From: Candidatus Jordarchaeum madagascarense
GTDB taxonomy: Archaea; Asgardarchaeota; Jordiarchaeia; Jordiarchaeales; Jordiarchaeaceae
Direction of reading: 5' to 3'
Assembly: GCA_019056875.1 (NCBI GenBank)
Contig: DXJA01000488.1
Coordinates: 1 to 7,631, forward strand
DNA length: 7,631 nucleotides
Made by a program: the position numbers and the translations under genes. The notes below the pieces were generated by a model, which saw nothing but the letters and a program-made list of their open reading frames with translations, was not told where the DNA came from and did not search any database. This document shows, in pieces, positions 6,425-7,631 of the stretch. The stretch's first letter is position 1. Each line of letters begins with the position of its first letter.

Positions 6425-6433
6425 ATTTTAACC
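6425..6433 (-). promoter_or_regulatory. Possible TATA element for the redox-protein gene
   Basis: On the minus strand GGTTAAAAT, about 52 bases before the ATG at 6373, which would place initiation near 6402 and leave a leader of about 30 bases containing GGAGGT. The match to consensus is modest, and a second AT-rich stretch (6447-6460) is an alternative. Confidence 0.3.
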
Positions 6434-6512
6434 TCATTTCTGCAACAAAATTATTATTTATCAGAGACCTCATTAATTAGAAATAAATTTTTTGAATCGC
6501 ATTTAGATATTT

Positions 6513-6530
6513 GAAACGAAATTTTTAATA
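6513..6530 (+). promoter_or_regulatory. BRE/TATA promoter of hicBA giving a leaderless mRNA
   Basis: A purine-rich GAAACGAAA stretch (BRE-like) leads into TTTTTAATA (6522-6530). The TATA centre is about 28 bases before the ATG at 6555, so initiation is predicted at or within a few bases of the start codon. Consistent with this, no Shine-Dalgarno sequence precedes the ATG. Confidence 0.6.
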
Positions 6531-6548
6531 GGCTGCGTCATTAAAAAT
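6521..6548 (+). promoter_or_regulatory. Interrupted palindrome over the hicBA promoter (candidate operator)
   Basis: A perfect 9-bp inverted repeat, ATTTTTAAT (6521-6529) and ATTAAAAAT (6540-6548), with a 10-bp GC-containing spacer. The half-site centres are 19 bp apart, nearly two helical turns. The left arm is the TATA box and the right arm ends just before the start codon, so bound protein would block transcription. This is a plausible autoregulatory operator, but AT-rich repeats also arise by chance. Confidence 0.45.
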
Positions 6549-6554
6549 TGTCGT

Positions 6555-6788
6555 ATGAGGAAGTTAAATTATCGTATACTGCTGAAAAAAGAGCCCGAGG
6601 GGGGCTACACGGTGATCGTTCCTTCTCTACCAGGATGTGTTACGTATGGAGACACCATAGAGGAAGCCATAGATGCTGCAAGGGAAGCTGTTGAACTATA
6701 TATAGAGAGCCTTAAAGAGCATGGCGAAGAGATACCAACAGAAGAGGAAACCCTAGAATACACGTTGACGGTTGAAACTCATGTCTAA
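6555..6788 (+). CDS. hicB: HicB-like antitoxin (short form)
   Basis: A 77-residue protein matching the HicB/UPF0150 partial RNase-H fold: a first strand (YRILLKKE), the turn GGYTVIVPSLPGCVTYGDT (residues 16-34) that is the family signature, then the helix IEEAIDAAREAVELYIESLKEHGEEIP (35-61). It ends after the last strand and has no helix-turn-helix or ribbon-helix-helix domain, as in many archaeal short HicB proteins. In type II HicAB systems HicB binds and masks the HicA ribonuclease. Its stop codon overlaps the hicA start by eight bases, so the two are translationally coupled. The ATG at 6555 has no ribosome-binding site but sits at the predicted initiation point of its promoter, implying a leaderless message. 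Confidence 0.9.
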   Translation: MRKLNYRILLKKEPEGGYTVIVPSLPGCVTYGDTIEEAIDAAREAVELYIESLKEHGEEIPTEEETLEYTLTVETHV

Positions 6789-6969
6789 GATTCCTGCTCT
6801 TACCCCTAAGAAGGTCATTCGGATACTTGAAAAGAAAGGATACGTACTTGATCGAGTTAAGGGTAGCCATCATATATACTATCATCCGGAAACGAGAAGA
6901 AGAGTAGTGGTTCCCCTTCATAAAAAAGACTTGCCAAGAGGAACCGTTGCCCGAAACTTACCCATCTAG
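6781..6969 (+). CDS. hicA: HicA-like mRNA interferase toxin, C-terminally shortened
   Basis: A 62-residue double-stranded-RNA-binding-fold toxin: helix KKVIRILEKKGYVL (10-23), then VKGSHHIYYHPE (27-38) with the presumed catalytic His30 in the conserved GSH, and the strand RRRVVVPLHKKDLPRGTVAR (39-58). HicA proteins normally continue with a helix of the form ILxxAGISxEEF. Here the frame reads NLPI and stops at TAG 6967-6969. Reading on past the TAG in the same frame gives DVSLVVF, which lines up with the usual G-I-S-x-E-E-F, so the stop may be a nonsense mutation in a once longer gene. The ATG at 6781 overlaps the hicB stop and is preferred to a TTG nine bases upstream. Whether the shortened toxin folds and is active cannot be told from sequence. 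Confidence 0.82.
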   Translation: MSKIPALTPKKVIRILEKKGYVLDRVKGSHHIYYHPETRRRVVVPLHKKDLPRGTVARNLPI

Positions 6970-6974
6970 GACGT

Positions 6975-7060
6975 TTCCTTAGTGGTGTTCGGTTCCTGCT
7001 TCATAGGGGAGCACCTGCACCCATAAAGGGGCATGAACCTCTCCGCTCTAGCAGGCGTTT
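6975..7060 (-). mobile_element. Possible decayed 3' end of an IS200/IS605-type tnpB
   Basis: On the minus strand one frame reads LNAC, a TAG stop, then SGEVHAPLWVQVLPYEAGTEHH and the stop at 6981-6979. The adjacent frame reads SPMKQEPNTTKETS to a stop near 6967. LNACG-like and EAGT- or MKQE-type tails are familiar at the C-termini of archaeal and bacterial TnpB proteins, where the DNA also encodes the 3' part of the guide (omega) RNA. No zinc-finger or RuvC motif is present, and stops interrupt the frames, so this would be a remnant only. The resemblance is short and from memory. Confidence 0.35.
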
Positions 7061-7112
7061 AGCGTCTCCGACTAACTGGCGGCGACGACTGAAGCTAAAC
7101 GCGTTCAGCTTC
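7055..7112 (-). repeat. Nested inverted repeats (structured element)
   Basis: GCGTTTAGC (7055-7063) is the exact reverse complement of GCTAAACGC (7094-7102), 30 bases apart. The second copy lies inside a 22-bp near-perfect palindrome (7091-7112, arms GAAGCT/AGCTTC around AACGCGTT). Its single mismatch would be a G-U wobble in RNA copied from the minus strand but an A-C mismatch on the plus strand, which favours minus-strand transcription. CGTTTAG occurs a third time at 7131-7137. TTTAG-containing hairpins are common at IS200/IS605 ends. Confidence 0.5.
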
Positions 7113-7218
7113 AAGGCGGATATACGGTGTCGTTTAGTATTAAATCTTTCTGCTGTTGTCAACCCTTTTAGATTTCTTCCAAAATATTTCCATTTGCACT
7201 TTAATTATTTGGATAATC

Positions 7219-7226
7219 TATATAAA
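7219..7226 (-). promoter_or_regulatory. Consensus-like TATA element upstream of the structured stretch
   Basis: TTTATATA on the minus strand, a near-ideal archaeal TATA box lying just after the glycerate kinase stop. It could start a minus-strand RNA near 7195 that would contain the palindromes at 7055-7112. The box is nearly symmetric and the spacer AT-rich, so orientation and use are uncertain. Confidence 0.3.
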
Positions 7227-7236
7227 ATCGACTTAA

Positions 7237-7631
7237 TTAAACCATGGTCACAAAAACCAAGTCATTCACATTGGTTCCGGTTGGTCCCGTGAAAATCAAA
7301 CAGTCATTTATAGCCTCAAAAAAGGCAGTAGAATTATTCTCCAAAAGAAAGCTGGAAGCATCCAGTCCCTTTCTCTTCGACTCCAAAATGGTTTGTCCGT
7401 CAATAACAGCCCCCGCGGCTTCGGAAAAGCCGTCGATTCCATCACTATCCACGGCCCCTATAGCCACACCCTCTACACCTTTTAGCTTAAGTGCAGCACT
7501 CAGGACTAACTCTTGATTCCTTCCACCCCTACCCGAACCTTTACCACGCACAGTAACGGTGGTTTCACCACCCAAAATTACTACTACGGGTTTTTCCCAA
7601 GGCTTATTGTGATGCAAGACTTGTTTAGCTA
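7237..7631 (-). CDS. MOFRL-type glycerate 2-kinase, C-terminal part
   Basis: The last 130 residues of a MOFRL/DUF4147 glycerate kinase; the frame stays open to the window edge, so the N-terminal two thirds lie outside. Visible motifs in order are GGETTVTV, GRGGRNQELVLSAAL, the VDSDGIDGFSEAAGAVID segment, a LLENNSTAFF stretch and the C-terminal GPTGTNVNDLVFV, all typical of the MOFRL domain. Members phosphorylate D-glycerate with ATP, usually to 2-phosphoglycerate, feeding lower glycolysis, including the non-phosphorylative Entner-Doudoroff route of archaea. The enzyme is cytoplasmic. The usual TDG of the middle motif reads SDG here, a mild change. The stop TAA at 7239-7237 is certain. The promoter and start are not in the window. 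Confidence 0.93.
   Translation of the reverse strand, partial: AKQVLHHNKPWEKPVVVILGGETTVTVRGKGSGRGGRNQELVLSAALKLKGVEGVAIGAVDSDGIDGFSEAAGAVIDGQTILESKRKGLDASSFLLENNSTAFFEAINDCLIFTGPTGTNVNDLVFVTMV

Noticed and set aside
6772..6969. TTG at 6772 as the hicA start
   Set aside because: The ATG at 6781 gives the usual HicA N-terminus and the classic overlap with the hicB stop; the extra three residues have no support.
6967..6969. TAG in hicA read as pyrrolysine
   Set aside because: No pyrrolysine machinery or context is visible, and a toxin is not a known pyrrolysine protein; a plain stop is more likely.
1..7631. CRISPR arrays, tRNA or rRNA genes
   Set aside because: No regularly spaced direct repeats and no tRNA cloverleaf or rRNA signature sequences were seen on either strand.

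Overview
The window looks archaeal. Several genes are preceded by ribosome-binding sites of the GGTGAT type, complementary to the 3' end of archaeal 16S rRNA. TATA boxes lie about 50 bases before some starts, and one operon appears leaderless. The spacers are AT-rich and the gene families (GufA-type ZIP, DUF998, MOFRL glycerate kinase, short HicB/HicA) are common in uncultured archaea. A Bathyarchaeia-like or related thermophile-derived lineage is a guess from overall gene flavour, not something the sequence proves.

Layout from left to right. 27-818 (+) is a ZIP/GufA-type metal transporter. 950-3174 (-) holds three tandem paralogues of a six-helix DUF998 membrane protein, each with the same ribosome-binding-site architecture. 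3184-3451 is an AT-rich spacer. 3452-3751 (-) is a small protein of unknown function with its own TATA box and a minimal start-stop codon pair in its leader. 3752-4304 is a 553-base AT-rich gene desert. 4305-5744 (-) is a large cytoplasmic M28-fold/PA-domain peptidase homologue whose metal-site residues depart from the textbook set. 5745-5936 is a spacer with the peptidase promoter and a GC-rich, hairpin-forming island. 5937-6373 (-) is a C_GCAxxG_C_C redox-protein gene broken by a one-base frameshift. 6374-6554 is a divergent promoter region. 6555-6969 (+) is a short hicB-hicA toxin-antitoxin pair with an apparently leaderless transcript, a palindrome over its promoter and a shortened toxin. 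6970-7236 is a palindrome-rich, GC-rich stretch that may be the decayed 3' end of an IS200/IS605 tnpB element or a small structured RNA. 7237-7631 (-) is the C-terminal part of a MOFRL-type glycerate 2-kinase that runs off the window edge.

The genes do not form one pathway. The three DUF998 genes are the only clear multi-gene cluster and probably form a transcription unit read from 3174 towards 950. The right-hand third (frameshifted redox gene, shortened hicA, possible transposon relic) has the look of an accessory region undergoing turnover. No complete undescribed system is evident. The best leads are the DUF998 triplet, the divergent M28 active site, the promoter-overlapping palindrome of hicBA and the structured element at 6970-7130.
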